This document shows, piece by piece, positions 1 to 7,003 of a DNA stretch of 11,302 bases. The first letter of the stretch is position 1. Each line of letters begins with the position of its first letter. The notes beneath the pieces were generated by a model. The model saw only the letters and a list, made by a program, of their open reading frames with translations. It did not search any database and was not told the origin of the DNA. The position numbers and the translations under genes are program-made. This DNA is from Verrucomicrobiaceae bacterium (GTDB lineage Bacteria; Verrucomicrobiota; Verrucomicrobiae; Verrucomicrobiales; Akkermansiaceae): NCBI GenBank assembly GCA_947372405.1, contig CANBTO010000111.1, positions 1 through 11,302 on the forward strand, read 5' to 3'.

Positions 1-497
1 GATTGTGGCCGAGCGGGCCAGGCACGCTCGAACGACCTGCGCTGCATCATCTCATCTTCCTGCCGCAGCGTCCCTACATGGTGCCGGGCACCCTGCGCGA
101 TCAGTTGCACTACCCGGCTCATGACTGTCGCGCCGATGACGAAGAAATCCGCCGCGTGATCGAAAAGGTAAATCTATCGGACGTGATCGACCGCGTTGAC
201 GGCGATTTGGATCGTATCATCGACTGGGGCAACGTGCTTTCACTTGGTGAACAGCAGCGGGTTGCGTTCGCGCGGTTGTTCCTGCGCCGTCCCGAGTTTG
301 TCTTCCTTGATGAAGCCACCAGCGCGCTCGACGAAGACAACCAGCGGCTCATCTACGAACTCATCATCAAGTCTGGAATCGGCTTCATCAGTGTGGGTCA
401 CCGCGAAACGCTGGTGCCATTCCACGAGCGCGTGCTTCATTTGAAGTGCATGGGTGAGTGGGAAATGACCGGTAAGGGTGAGTTCGCCGCAAGCTGA
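1..497 (+). CDS. ABC transporter ATP-binding/permease protein, SbmA/BacA/YddA-like (C-terminal fragment)
   Basis: This is the C-terminal part of an ABC nucleotide-binding domain; the reading frame is open to the left edge, so the membrane domain and Walker A lie outside the window. Visible in order: the segment WPSGPGTLERP and then FLPQRPYMVPGTLRDQL, containing the Q-loop and typical of the SbmA/BacA/YddA-like (ABCD-like) exporters that carry an ABC_membrane_2 domain; the signature LSLGEQQR followed by VAFAR; Walker B FVFLDEATSALD; and the H-loop SVGHR. The protein ends soon after the H-loop, as is usual for this family, so the 3' end appears intact. Known members are inner-membrane half-transporters that dimerise and move peptides, cobalamin or lipid-like substrates; the substrate here cannot be read from the fragment. 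The next gene points the other way, so this is the last gene of its transcription unit. Family call strong, substrate unknown. Confidence 0.88.
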   Translation, partial: LWPSGPGTLERPALHHLIFLPQRPYMVPGTLRDQLHYPAHDCRADDEEIRRVIEKVNLSDVIDRVDGDLDRIIDWGNVLSLGEQQRVAFARLFLRRPEFVFLDEATSALDEDNQRLIYELIIKSGIGFISVGHRETLVPFHERVLHLKCMGEWEMTGKGEFAAS

Positions 498-539
498 ATT
501 TCAGCGGCCGAATGGCAGGCAATTTCAACAGTCATCGAA

Positions 540-575
540 GGGGCCGTCCCGAATAACAAACATTGCCCCCGTTTT
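540..575 (+). terminator. Weak candidate terminator after the ABC gene
   Basis: GGGGC (540-544) can pair with GCCCC (565-569) across a 20-base loop, and TTTT follows at 572-575. The stem is short and the loop long, so this is only a candidate for the end of the ABC transporter transcript. Nothing else terminator-like was seen between the stop codon and the structured RNA that begins at 631. Confidence 0.25.
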
Positions 576-630
576 CCCGACCCCATTTCCTGCGGAGTGA
601 TGGCGACTCAAACGGCAGCCACCGCCGCCG

Positions 631-968
631 GTGTGAAACAATACACCAAAGCCGAGAAAAACGCCTGCTCCCTCGAGGCCATGGGAAATTGGGGAACGTG
701 CGAAGCTGGGGAATTGGCAAGACAGCAAAGCAAGCCGAGCAGCCAAAGGTCTAACAAAAATAGGCGTCGGTGCTGGGGAGGCAACACACCGAACAGATTA
801 CATGGCCGCCGCGCTTTCGGAAGTTCAATCTTCCGTATGGCGACGACCTCCGTCTGCTTCCTACCGCAAACCCGCAGTAGACGGAGTATCCTTCATGGAC
901 AACGAGTGGACCCATGCGGCAGCCGATGGTTGTAGCGCCATTCGGGACTGCCCCCTTTCACACGGTTC
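631..968 (+). mobile_element. Degenerate group II intron relict (5' end and domain I-like RNA, no reverse transcriptase)
   Basis: The stretch starts with GTGTG (631-635), matching the group II 5' consensus GUGYG, and continues with sequence resembling the D1-D4 RNA of bacterial group II introns (for example the ATGGGAAATTGGGGAAC, CAGCAAAGCAAGC and GCCATTCGGGACTG segments). It folds into consecutive perfect helices: TCGGTG (767-772) with CACCGA (787-792); CGGAAG (818-823) with CTTCCG (830-835), six-base loop; CTCCGTCT (848-855) with AGACGGAG (879-886); plus CCGATGG pairing with CCATTCGG around 923-943 with one bulged T. No reverse transcriptase/maturase of any length follows, and the sequence breaks off into a stub like the 3' half of domain V (about 951-968). 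Any open frame across it is therefore unlikely to be a gene. The family identification rests on recalled resemblance plus the helices; a different structured RNA is possible. If correct, it is a dead copy left by an internal deletion. Confidence 0.66.
951..968 (+). other. Possible 3' half of group II intron domain V
   Basis: CCCTTTCACACGGTTC (953-968) looks like the 3' strand of a domain V hairpin, which in group II introns ends in ACGGUUC or a close variant and pairs with a 5' strand of the type GAGCCGUGUGAAAGGG. No such 5' strand is present between 631 and 950, so the catalytic hairpin cannot form. The stub ends directly against the stop codon of the convergent lyase gene (969-971), and no domain VI with a branch-point adenosine can be recognised beyond it. 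Confidence 0.45.
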
Positions 969-2642
969 TCATGGCATGGCGGGCGCTGCGTCGAGTTGGA
1001 TGGCGTCGTAGCACCAGCCTGCGCTGAGCCACGGACCGAGATCACTCTCGCCGTTGACCGGCATGAGCGTCAGTGTATTTGTGCCGACCACGAAGGCGCT
1101 TGCCGGGATGGTGTAAGTAAAGAGCGCATTATTGCCGCGATAAGTTCCGATCGTGAAACTCCGGCTCTTTGGCTGGCTTGATGCTTGTGGGTAATTCGTG
1201 GGTGACCACGCGTTCACCTTGATTCCCGGCCGGCCGCTTGCATAGGCGCAAGTGATCCCGATGCGCAACTCGTGATCCGCGATTTGATTCTTCGTGAGAC
1301 GGAACTTGATCGTCGTCGGGCAGTTTGCTTTTCGCAGTTGCAGCGCGGGAAACTTTCCCGTCGGATCGACTCCGACTGTGAACGTGACCGGCGCCCACGT
1401 GCTCATTCGTGCGTCGGACGGATGCATCGTGACGATCTTGTCTGCGTTGAGAAATCCAGCGGGTGTTCCATCCCATTCGCCGATTTTGAAAATCGCCGCG
1501 GGAATAGGCTTCGCGGCGAGATCAAGATTCGTCTTTGCGTCGGCGCTTATCGTCACCGTGCCGGAGGCGACGGCAAGCTCGCCCTGATAGAGTTGCACGT
1601 CGTAAGTGCCCGGCTTCATCAGCGGGCTGGTGTACGCGCCGTTCGTCGCGACCACCGCCCAGTATTGCGCGGTCGCATTTGAAAAGCCGACCACACCTCG
1701 CAATCCGGAGGAGAGACCCGTCGCCACGCCGCCCACGCTACCGCGTTTCGATGCGGGCATGTAGCCGGTGAGACCGAGTTGCGCGGTGTCCATCCACGAA
1801 AAATCCAACGGCAACACCGGTGGCTGGCCGCTCGTGAAGGCAAGCGCGTAGGGACCGTGCAGCACGTTCAATCGCGACGGCTCGGTCATGTTGTGTCCCG
1901 AGTTCATGTAGTTGTAGACCTCGGTCGTTTGATTTTGGATGTCCCGGTGAAAAGGCCCGCCCGAACTGCTTTCCCGCGTGCCATAGATCATCCACACGCC
2001 CACGCCGTTGCCCGAGACGCCGCAAAAAGTCATGTCCATCGCGCGATCTTTCCCATGTGTCTTCGTGTCGCCGTAATACTTTGAGCGCGTCGTTCGGTCG
2101 GCGTTGCCGAGCACGTCCTTGCTCTCGATGGCTTTCACCGTCCCGCGAATCTTCGACGGCCCCGGACTATTCGGGAACCGGCTCGCTTCAAGTCGGGTAA
2201 TCCAGCGAAGCTCGCCAACCGACGGCTCGGCGGTTGGGTAGGTTGCCATGTAAATGTTGTTCAATCCTTTTCGCACGATGAGATAGTGCGTCAGGCTTCT
2301 GGCCACTCCATTTTTTGAATCGGTTGCAATGGTGATCTTGACGACATTGCCGCCAATGACCGTGCCGGTCACAGTCGCGTTGCCTAAACCCGACGCGATG
2401 TGCGATCCCTTCTTCCCTTCCTGCAATTCCGCGCCGCCCTTGTATCGGATGGAAACGATGTTGCCGTTGGCCTTGTCCACCTTGAAGACAAGCCCCGCGC
2501 CGGAATCGGCGACAAAAACCTTTCCTTCATCGACGAGTCCGAAAGCCGCGAACATCCGAAGCGGCAGCAGCATTCCCCCAAAAACAAGCCAGAACACATT
2601 ACCGAAACGCTTGATAAAGAAGACGAAATTGCTGCGAGGCAT
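969..2642 (-). CDS. Rhamnogalacturonan lyase, polysaccharide lyase family 4 type, exported
   Basis: A 557-residue protein that should cleave the rhamnogalacturonan I backbone by beta-elimination outside the cytoplasm. Residues 1-33 have a basic start and a hydrophobic stretch ending in FAA, a likely signal peptide. The catalytic beta-sandwich spans roughly 34-330. It carries RSKYY with Lys188 and MNSGH with His250, matching in context the catalytic Lys and His known for fungal PL4 lyases, as well as GGPFHRDIQNQ (228-238). A short fibronectin-III-like domain follows (about 335-378), then a carbohydrate-binding-like jelly roll (about 384-550; FKIGEWDGTPAGF near its start, GWCYDAIQL near its end). 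Length and domain order fit full-length PL4 enzymes. The ATG at 2642 is the first start after an in-frame TGA; it has no purine-rich ribosome site, but starting at Met24 would destroy the signal peptide. It lies downstream of the esterase gene on the same strand, 192 bp away. The last few residues (AAPAMP) run up to the intron relict. Confidence 0.88.
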   Translation of the reverse strand: MPRSNFVFFIKRFGNVFWLVFGGMLLPLRMFAAFGLVDEGKVFVADSGAGLVFKVDKANGNIVSIRYKGGAELQEGKKGSHIASGLGNATVTGTVIGGNVVKITIATDSKNGVARSLTHYLIVRKGLNNIYMATYPTAEPSVGELRWITRLEASRFPNSPGPSKIRGTVKAIESKDVLGNADRTTRSKYYGDTKTHGKDRAMDMTFCGVSGNGVGVWMIYGTRESSSGGPFHRDIQNQTTEVYNYMNSGHNMTEPSRLNVLHGPYALAFTSGQPPVLPLDFSWMDTAQLGLTGYMPASKRGSVGGVATGLSSGLRGVVGFSNATAQYWAVVATNGAYTSPLMKPGTYDVQLYQGELAVASGTVTISADAKTNLDLAAKPIPAAIFKIGEWDGTPAGFLNADKIVTMHPSDARMSTWAPVTFTVGVDPTGKFPALQLRKANCPTTIKFRLTKNQIADHELRIGITCAYASGRPGIKVNAWSPTNYPQASSQPKSRSFTIGTYRGNNALFTYTIPASAFVVGTNTLTLMPVNGESDLGPWLSAGWCYDAIQLDAAPAMP

Positions 2643-2654
2643 TGGAGGAGGATG

Positions 2655-2700
2655 TGAAGCTTTTCAAGCTTGGCATTTTAAGAAAATCGAGCAAGCTTCA
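2655..2700. repeat. Inverted repeat upstream of the lyase start
   Basis: TGAAGCTT (2655-2662) and AAGCTTCA (2693-2700) form a perfect 8-bp inverted repeat, and a third AAGCTT lies between them at 2666-2671. The element sits just 5' of the lyase start codon, inside the 192-bp gap between esterase and lyase. It could be a regulator-binding dyad or a leader hairpin, or chance; no promoter could be assigned with confidence here. Confidence 0.3.
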
Positions 2701-2834
2701 ATAGTGATGGTAGCGGTCAAAATAGTTACCTTCAAAGCGGGCTTCCTGCCTGTCAGGTGTAAACGAGAACCAAGATGCGCTTATCCTCTTTTGGAAAAAA
2801 TCACCCGTCAGCAATCCTGACTCCATTTTTCCCA

Positions 2835-3857
2835 TCATTGAGATTTGCCCGGCAACCAGCCAAGCGAGACCAGAAACTTGTCCGCCTCAGCGAGGGTTTG
2901 GTCGTAATATTCGCCGCGGTTGAAGAAGCTGTGACCCTGGCCTTCATAGGTTACGATTTTGCAGGCGTTCCCTGCCTTTGCCGAATCCTTGCGATAGAGC
3001 TCGGCACCCTCCAGTAAAAGATCGGCTGTCCCGAAAAACATGATGCACGGTGCTTGCTTGGTGGAAGCGTAGGTCAGCGGTGACGCCTTTTCCCGTGAAC
3101 CGCGCAAATGGCCCCCGTCCGTATCGACGTGGATCCTTGCGAGATAAGGAGCCGACATCCGCGGGTCGCGTGCCAGCGCCAGCGCCGGATTGAACAGCAC
3201 CATGGCATTCGGCTTCGCGCTAATCTTCAGATCGTCGGACTTTGCATCAAAGTCATCGATCACCGCAACACAAGCCCCCAGATGACCACCGGCGGAGCCT
3301 CCGCCTGAAGCTATCCGGTCCGGGTCCACCCCTAGCTCCTGCGCATGCCCCCGCACCCAGCGCATCGCCGACTTCGCGTCCTCGATGCAATCCTCGATTT
3401 TGACCTGACCTTGGGAAGTCAGACGATAGTCCACGGTCACCGCCACCATGCCGCGGCTGGCAAAGGATTTGCACTGTCGCTCGAATTGGTCCGGGCTGCC
3501 GGATCTCCAAGCGCCGCCGTGGAAGAACACGATTGCGGGTGTCTTCGCATCCGCCTTTTGCCCGGCAGGCTTGTAGAGGTAGAGCGATAGCTCGGTATCG
3601 CCGGCTTTCTTGTAGACGTGTCGTTCACCACCCGCGACTGCGGACTCGGTTTGTGCCTTTCCCTGACCGCTGTCAGGTTGCTCCATCATTTTCTTCCTGT
3701 ATGCCAGGGCCTCGGCGATGGTGAGCACGCCGTCCTTGTTCGCATCGGCCGCAGGATAGTTCTTGAGCGCCGCCTTCAGTCGGGGATTGTCTTCCGACGT
3801 CTGTGCCTTCAATCCAGGACAAAACAACAAGCCGATGAAAATGAGTCGTGCGATCAT
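2835..3857 (-). CDS. Exported alpha/beta-hydrolase (acetylesterase/carboxylesterase-like) with an EF-hand loop
   Basis: A serine esterase of the HSL/BD-FAE-like alpha/beta-hydrolase type. Numbering below follows the longest reading frame, which begins at a GTG at 3926; I prefer the ATG at 3857 (residue 24) because it is preceded by AAGG five bases upstream and directly opens a signal peptide (MIARLIFIGLLFCPGLKAQ). After it comes one canonical calcium-type EF-hand loop, DANKDGVLTIAE (61-72). The hydrolase domain has the oxyanion motif HGGAW (136-140), the nucleophile elbow GGSAGG with Ser211, the acidic residue Asp302 in GTADLLLEGAE, and His332 in GQGHSFFN, a complete catalytic triad. It lies upstream of the PL4 lyase on the same strand, so removal of acetyl or similar ester groups from pectic rhamnogalacturonan is a reasonable inference, though the substrate cannot be read from the sequence. 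An isolated EF-hand linked to a hydrolase is common in Planctomycetes and Verrucomicrobia. Confidence 0.87.
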   Translation of the reverse strand: MIARLIFIGLLFCPGLKAQTSEDNPRLKAALKNYPAADANKDGVLTIAEALAYRKKMMEQPDSGQGKAQTESAVAGGERHVYKKAGDTELSLYLYKPAGQKADAKTPAIVFFHGGAWRSGSPDQFERQCKSFASRGMVAVTVDYRLTSQGQVKIEDCIEDAKSAMRWVRGHAQELGVDPDRIASGGGSAGGHLGACVAVIDDFDAKSDDLKISAKPNAMVLFNPALALARDPRMSAPYLARIHVDTDGGHLRGSREKASPLTYASTKQAPCIMFFGTADLLLEGAELYRKDSAKAGNACKIVTYEGQGHSFFNRGEYYDQTLAEADKFLVSLGWLPGKSQ

Positions 3858-3951
3858 GACTGCCTTGAACTCCACGGTGAGCGCAAAGTTTCGGCCATGA
3901 CAGAGATTAGCAGGCCCGAATGGCACGTAACCCAGCGGGAACCCAACCGAG

Positions 3952-3973
3952 CACGGGCTTCAGCCGGCCCGTG
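3952..3973. repeat. GC-rich perfect hairpin in the divergent region
   Basis: CACGGGC (3952-3958) pairs perfectly with GCCCGTG (3967-3973) around an eight-base loop. There is no T-tract on either side, so it is not a classic terminator. It may be a leader structure, an operator dyad or chance. Confidence 0.35.
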
Positions 3974-4027
3974 GGACGCGCTAACAACAGCCTCGCCGAC
4001 TAAAATCAGCGCTCCGACGTCGAATTT

Positions 4028-4046
4028 CTACTCGCCACCGGAGTAG
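4028..4046. repeat. Second perfect hairpin in the divergent region
   Basis: CTACTC (4028-4033) pairs with GAGTAG (4041-4046) around a seven-base loop, with a possible extra T-G wobble pair outside. It lies about 115 bp upstream of the DUF6288-like start codon. Function unknown. Confidence 0.3.
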
Positions 4047-4162
4047 GCCAAACCTAGCCTTGGACATGGTTTCGAAAATGGAACCTGACGGACATGCCGA
4101 CACGGTGGGTGCGGCCGCATGATCCCTGAAGCAAACCATCCGCCATCCAGAAGAGCCAAGAC

Positions 4163-6922
4163 ATGAAAATAGGAAACCCGCACTTTTCACGGATCGCCGG
4201 CACTGGCGCTGTGGTGATCACACTTGCACTCGCGTCGATTGCCTTGTCGCAGAAAAAGAACAATGCGGTGGTGAGCAATGAGCCGTCCTACTACACGCCT
4301 GCCACCAAACCGATTTTTAATCCCTACCCGGATGTCACCGACAAGAAGCCTTGGCTGGTGAGAAACTTCGGACCGGTGGGAATCGGCATCATGCTGGTGC
4401 GCCCGGGCATGACCATGCAGATTAACAATGTGGAGAAAGGCTCACCCGCCGAGGCGACCGGCAAGCTTCTGAAAGGCCAGATCATCGAGAGCATCAACGG
4501 CAAGGTGCTCAAGGAGGTGGATCCTCGCATCATTCTCGGGGACATCATCACCGAGGCGGAGGCCAAGGACGGGAAGGTCGTTCTGAAAATCCAAGGTGCG
4601 GGTGACGTCACGGTGAGCATCCCGGTAATGGGCAGCTACAGCAAGACTTGGCCGATGAACTGCCCGAAGTCCGACAAAATCGTCAGGACCCTTGCCGACA
4701 TCCTTGCGAAAGACGCACAGCCGAAATGGGGATCGGTTCTTTTCCTCCTCTCCACGGGTGAGGATAAGGATCTCGCTGTCGTGAAACGCTGGATGAAGGA
4801 CATCAAGACGATCGGCGGTATGAATTGGGAGAAAGGTTACAAGGGACCGGGTCTTTGCGAATACTACCTTCGCACTGGCGACCAAAGCGTGCTGCCGGTG
4901 ATCAAACAAATGACCGAGGAACTGCGGGTGAACATGTTCGACGGCGGCTGGAGCGGACGCGGTGCTCCAGCGGCATTCACCTACTCGGTCGGCACCGGGC
5001 AGGTCCACGCCTCCGGCGTGCATTGCATGAGCTTCCTCCTGATGGCCAAGCTATGCGGTGCCGAGGTGGACAAATACATGTTCGATCAGACCTTCGCTCA
5101 GTTCTACCGCTTCGCCGGGCACGGCAACGTGGCTTACGGCACCAATTTGCCCGAGGGCGGTTTCCGCGACAACGGCAAGACAAGCGGCCTGGCATTCGGC
5201 CTGACGGCGGCGGCCATGATCGATCCGGCGGGCGAGGATTCGGTGTATGCGAAGGCTCGCGACAACTCGTCGATGAAGGCCTTTTACGCCACCAACTGGT
5301 TCCACGCCGCACACACCGGCGGAGGCATGGGCGAGATCTGGCACCATGCTGCGGTCAGCCAGATGCGCGAAAAGCGCCCGAACGCCTACCGCTCGTATCT
5401 CGATACCCGGCGTTGGGTCATGGACCTCTCCCGCCGCTTTGACGGCAGCATCGGCATCGCGGGAATGGATGACCGCTATGACCGCTCTGCCACCGAGGAC
5501 AACATGGATTGGGGCACCTTTTTCGCACTGACCTACACCTACCCCCGCAAACAGCTTCAGCTCTTCGGCGCCCCCCGTAGCAAATGGGCCAAGACCATGC
5601 CCCTGCCTCGCCCATGGGGCAATGCGGCTGACGACGCCTTCCAGTCCATCGATCCCATCCCAGACAGCCCGCTCACCCTTGAGGATCTCAAGAACGAGAC
5701 AGTGGAAACGGGTTCCTCATCGGCTGTCTTCGCGAAACTCAACGATCCCAACCTGACGGACAAGACCCTGATCAAATACATCACGCACCCGGAATACGAT
5801 CTGCGGAGTGCGGCGATGGATCAGGTGGTCAAACGCGGCAAGGCGGAGCTCGTCGTTCCACTTTTGAAATCGGAAGACCCGCGCCTGCGCCAGGCGGGGC
5901 TGCTCGCTCTAACAGGCATGTTCAAGGGCAGTCCGCTGCCCGCGGACAAAGTGACGCCGGAAATGTACGACCTCGCGGGCAGAATGGTGGAGAACCCCAA
6001 CGAATCCTGGTGGGTCGCGCTCCATGCCATCGATGCGCTGGGCCATGCCACACCGGACGTGATCGGAAAGCACCGCGACCGCTTGCTGAAGTTCCTCGAT
6101 TACAACTGCATTTGGCTGCAAACCTCCGCTGTATGCACTCTTGCTAAAATTTCAACCGATCCCGCCCACTATAAGACCGTGCTGCCGGCCATCGTTAGAA
6201 CGTCGGCCTCTTTCCGCGTGGACTCGGCATCGAACCGATCTTCAATTGCAATTGCCAATGCGATGAAAACTGCCAGTCCGGAAGTGAAGACTTTCGCGTC
6301 TGGCGTGCTGAAGAAAACATACGGCGACATGCCCGACGTGCTCAAGGAACCCAACACCGGTGCGGTGTTGGCGAACGGTGCTAAAGTCGTCCGATCGCGG
6401 GTCGGAAGTATCCTGCAGCAGATTCCGGGTGGCGAGGAGTTCGTGCGGGAAATGCCCAAGACCACGCTGGCCTCATACATCAGCGGCAAGGATTCCGACA
6501 CGTATGTCTACAGCGGCAAGTTCGCGCCAAATGCTGCCGTCATCGGCACCTGGGCATGGGCCGTTTATCCGCAACCTAACAAGCCATCGGAAATCGACGA
6601 CCGCATCAAGGCCTACTTGAAGGGGGCCAACGGCAAGGACCCGACCAAGGTCGACAAGCCCAAGGACACGATCCAGCTCCTCGATGGAGGAAAGGTCGCG
6701 AAGTCGAAAATGTTCGGCGGCTATTTCTGGTCCGGTGACATGCTCGTCGGCGTCAACGACGACCAGGCTCTCAAAATGGAGGTCAGGAAAGTCGATGGCG
6801 TTGATTTCCTCATCGTTGAACGAGGCGGATTCAACGCCACCCCTGAAACCGAAGAGCAAGCCACAGCGGCAGTTCCCAAGGACTGGCATTGCGGATACCA
6901 CGTCTATGTGAGGCAGAAGTGA
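4163..6922 (+). CDS. DUF6288-like exported protein: PDZ, alpha-toroid and HEAT-like repeats
   Basis: A 919-residue exported protein of unknown function. Residues 1-29 form a signal peptide (basic start, core GAVVITLALASIALS). A PDZ domain covers about 72-155, including GIGIMLVRPG, a KGSPAEATGKLLKGQIIESI carboxylate-binding/turn region and a final VTVSIPV strand. Residues 165-470 look like an alpha/alpha-toroid of the prenyltransferase/terpenoid-cyclase type, rich in Gly and aromatic residues, with a His cluster (His381, His384, His394, His395) and a DWGTFFALTY helix. Residues about 530-720 read as HEAT-like helical repeats (for example DLRSAAMDQVVKRGKAELVV). The C-terminal 150 residues are predicted beta-rich and include GTWAWAVYP. 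The architecture and motifs match what I know of DUF6288 proteins of Verrucomicrobia and Planctomycetes. Only a weak ribosome site (AGAAGAG) precedes the ATG. It is followed after 81 bp by the SpeE-like gene, a probable operon. No catalytic activity can be assigned; a peptidase or scaffold role for the PDZ part is speculation. Confidence 0.82.
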   Translation: MKIGNPHFSRIAGTGAVVITLALASIALSQKKNNAVVSNEPSYYTPATKPIFNPYPDVTDKKPWLVRNFGPVGIGIMLVRPGMTMQINNVEKGSPAEATGKLLKGQIIESINGKVLKEVDPRIILGDIITEAEAKDGKVVLKIQGAGDVTVSIPVMGSYSKTWPMNCPKSDKIVRTLADILAKDAQPKWGSVLFLLSTGEDKDLAVVKRWMKDIKTIGGMNWEKGYKGPGLCEYYLRTGDQSVLPVIKQMTEELRVNMFDGGWSGRGAPAAFTYSVGTGQVHASGVHCMSFLLMAKLCGAEVDKYMFDQTFAQFYRFAGHGNVAYGTNLPEGGFRDNGKTSGLAFGLTAAAMIDPAGEDSVYAKARDNSSMKAFYATNWFHAAHTGGGMGEIWHHAAVSQMREKRPNAYRSYLDTRRWVMDLSRRFDGSIGIAGMDDRYDRSATEDNMDWGTFFALTYTYPRKQLQLFGAPRSKWAKTMPLPRPWGNAADDAFQSIDPIPDSPLTLEDLKNETVETGSSSAVFAKLNDPNLTDKTLIKYITHPEYDLRSAAMDQVVKRGKAELVVPLLKSEDPRLRQAGLLALTGMFKGSPLPADKVTPEMYDLAGRMVENPNESWWVALHAIDALGHATPDVIGKHRDRLLKFLDYNCIWLQTSAVCTLAKISTDPAHYKTVLPAIVRTSASFRVDSASNRSSIAIANAMKTASPEVKTFASGVLKKTYGDMPDVLKEPNTGAVLANGAKVVRSRVGSILQQIPGGEEFVREMPKTTLASYISGKDSDTYVYSGKFAPNAAVIGTWAWAVYPQPNKPSEIDDRIKAYLKGANGKDPTKVDKPKDTIQLLDGGKVAKSKMFGGYFWSGDMLVGVNDDQALKMEVRKVDGVDFLIVERGGFNATPETEEQATAAVPKDWHCGYHVYVRQK

Positions 6923-6925
6923 CCG

Positions 6926-6937
6926 CGGAATATTCCG
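6926..6937. promoter_or_regulatory. 12-bp perfect palindrome in the DUF6288-like/SpeE-like gap
   Basis: CGGAATATTCCG is a perfect palindrome four bases after the upstream stop codon. With no loop it is a poor RNA hairpin but a plausible protein-binding dyad. No known operator was recognised, so it may be incidental. Confidence 0.25.
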
Positions 6938-6945
6938 TGAACTCC

Positions 6946-6996
6946 GCCTTGAAGCCGGGCCCATCCGGATTTCCCCCCGTTCGAGCTGCCTTGAAG
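6946..6996 (+). repeat. Short direct repeat before the SpeE-like start
   Basis: GCCTTGAAG occurs at 6946-6954 and again at 6988-6996, 42 bp apart. The second copy ends seven bases before the ATG at 7004, where TTGAAG is the only vaguely Shine-Dalgarno-like element. The repeat is short enough to be chance. Confidence 0.25.
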
Positions 6997-7003
6997 TTTC
7001 CGC

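Larger units (their letters stand above)
3858..4162. other. Divergent intergenic region between esterase and DUF6288-like gene
   Basis: This roughly 300-bp gap must hold promoters for both the leftward pectin module and the rightward DUF6288-like/SpeE-like pair. I could not assign convincing -35/-10 boxes on either strand. The visible structure is two small perfect hairpins, listed separately. The open frames crossing it look like non-coding shadows. Confidence 0.55.

Noticed and set aside
597..935. A 112-residue open frame in the gap after the ABC gene
   Set aside because: It resembles no family, has low-complexity basic composition, and runs through RNA-like helices with group II intron character; it is best explained as non-coding.
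2643..2654. GGAGGAGG followed by ATG on the plus strand, looking like a strong ribosome site
   Set aside because: The ATG has no spacing from the purine run and is followed at once by TGA; the bases belong to the region just upstream of the lyase start on the other strand.
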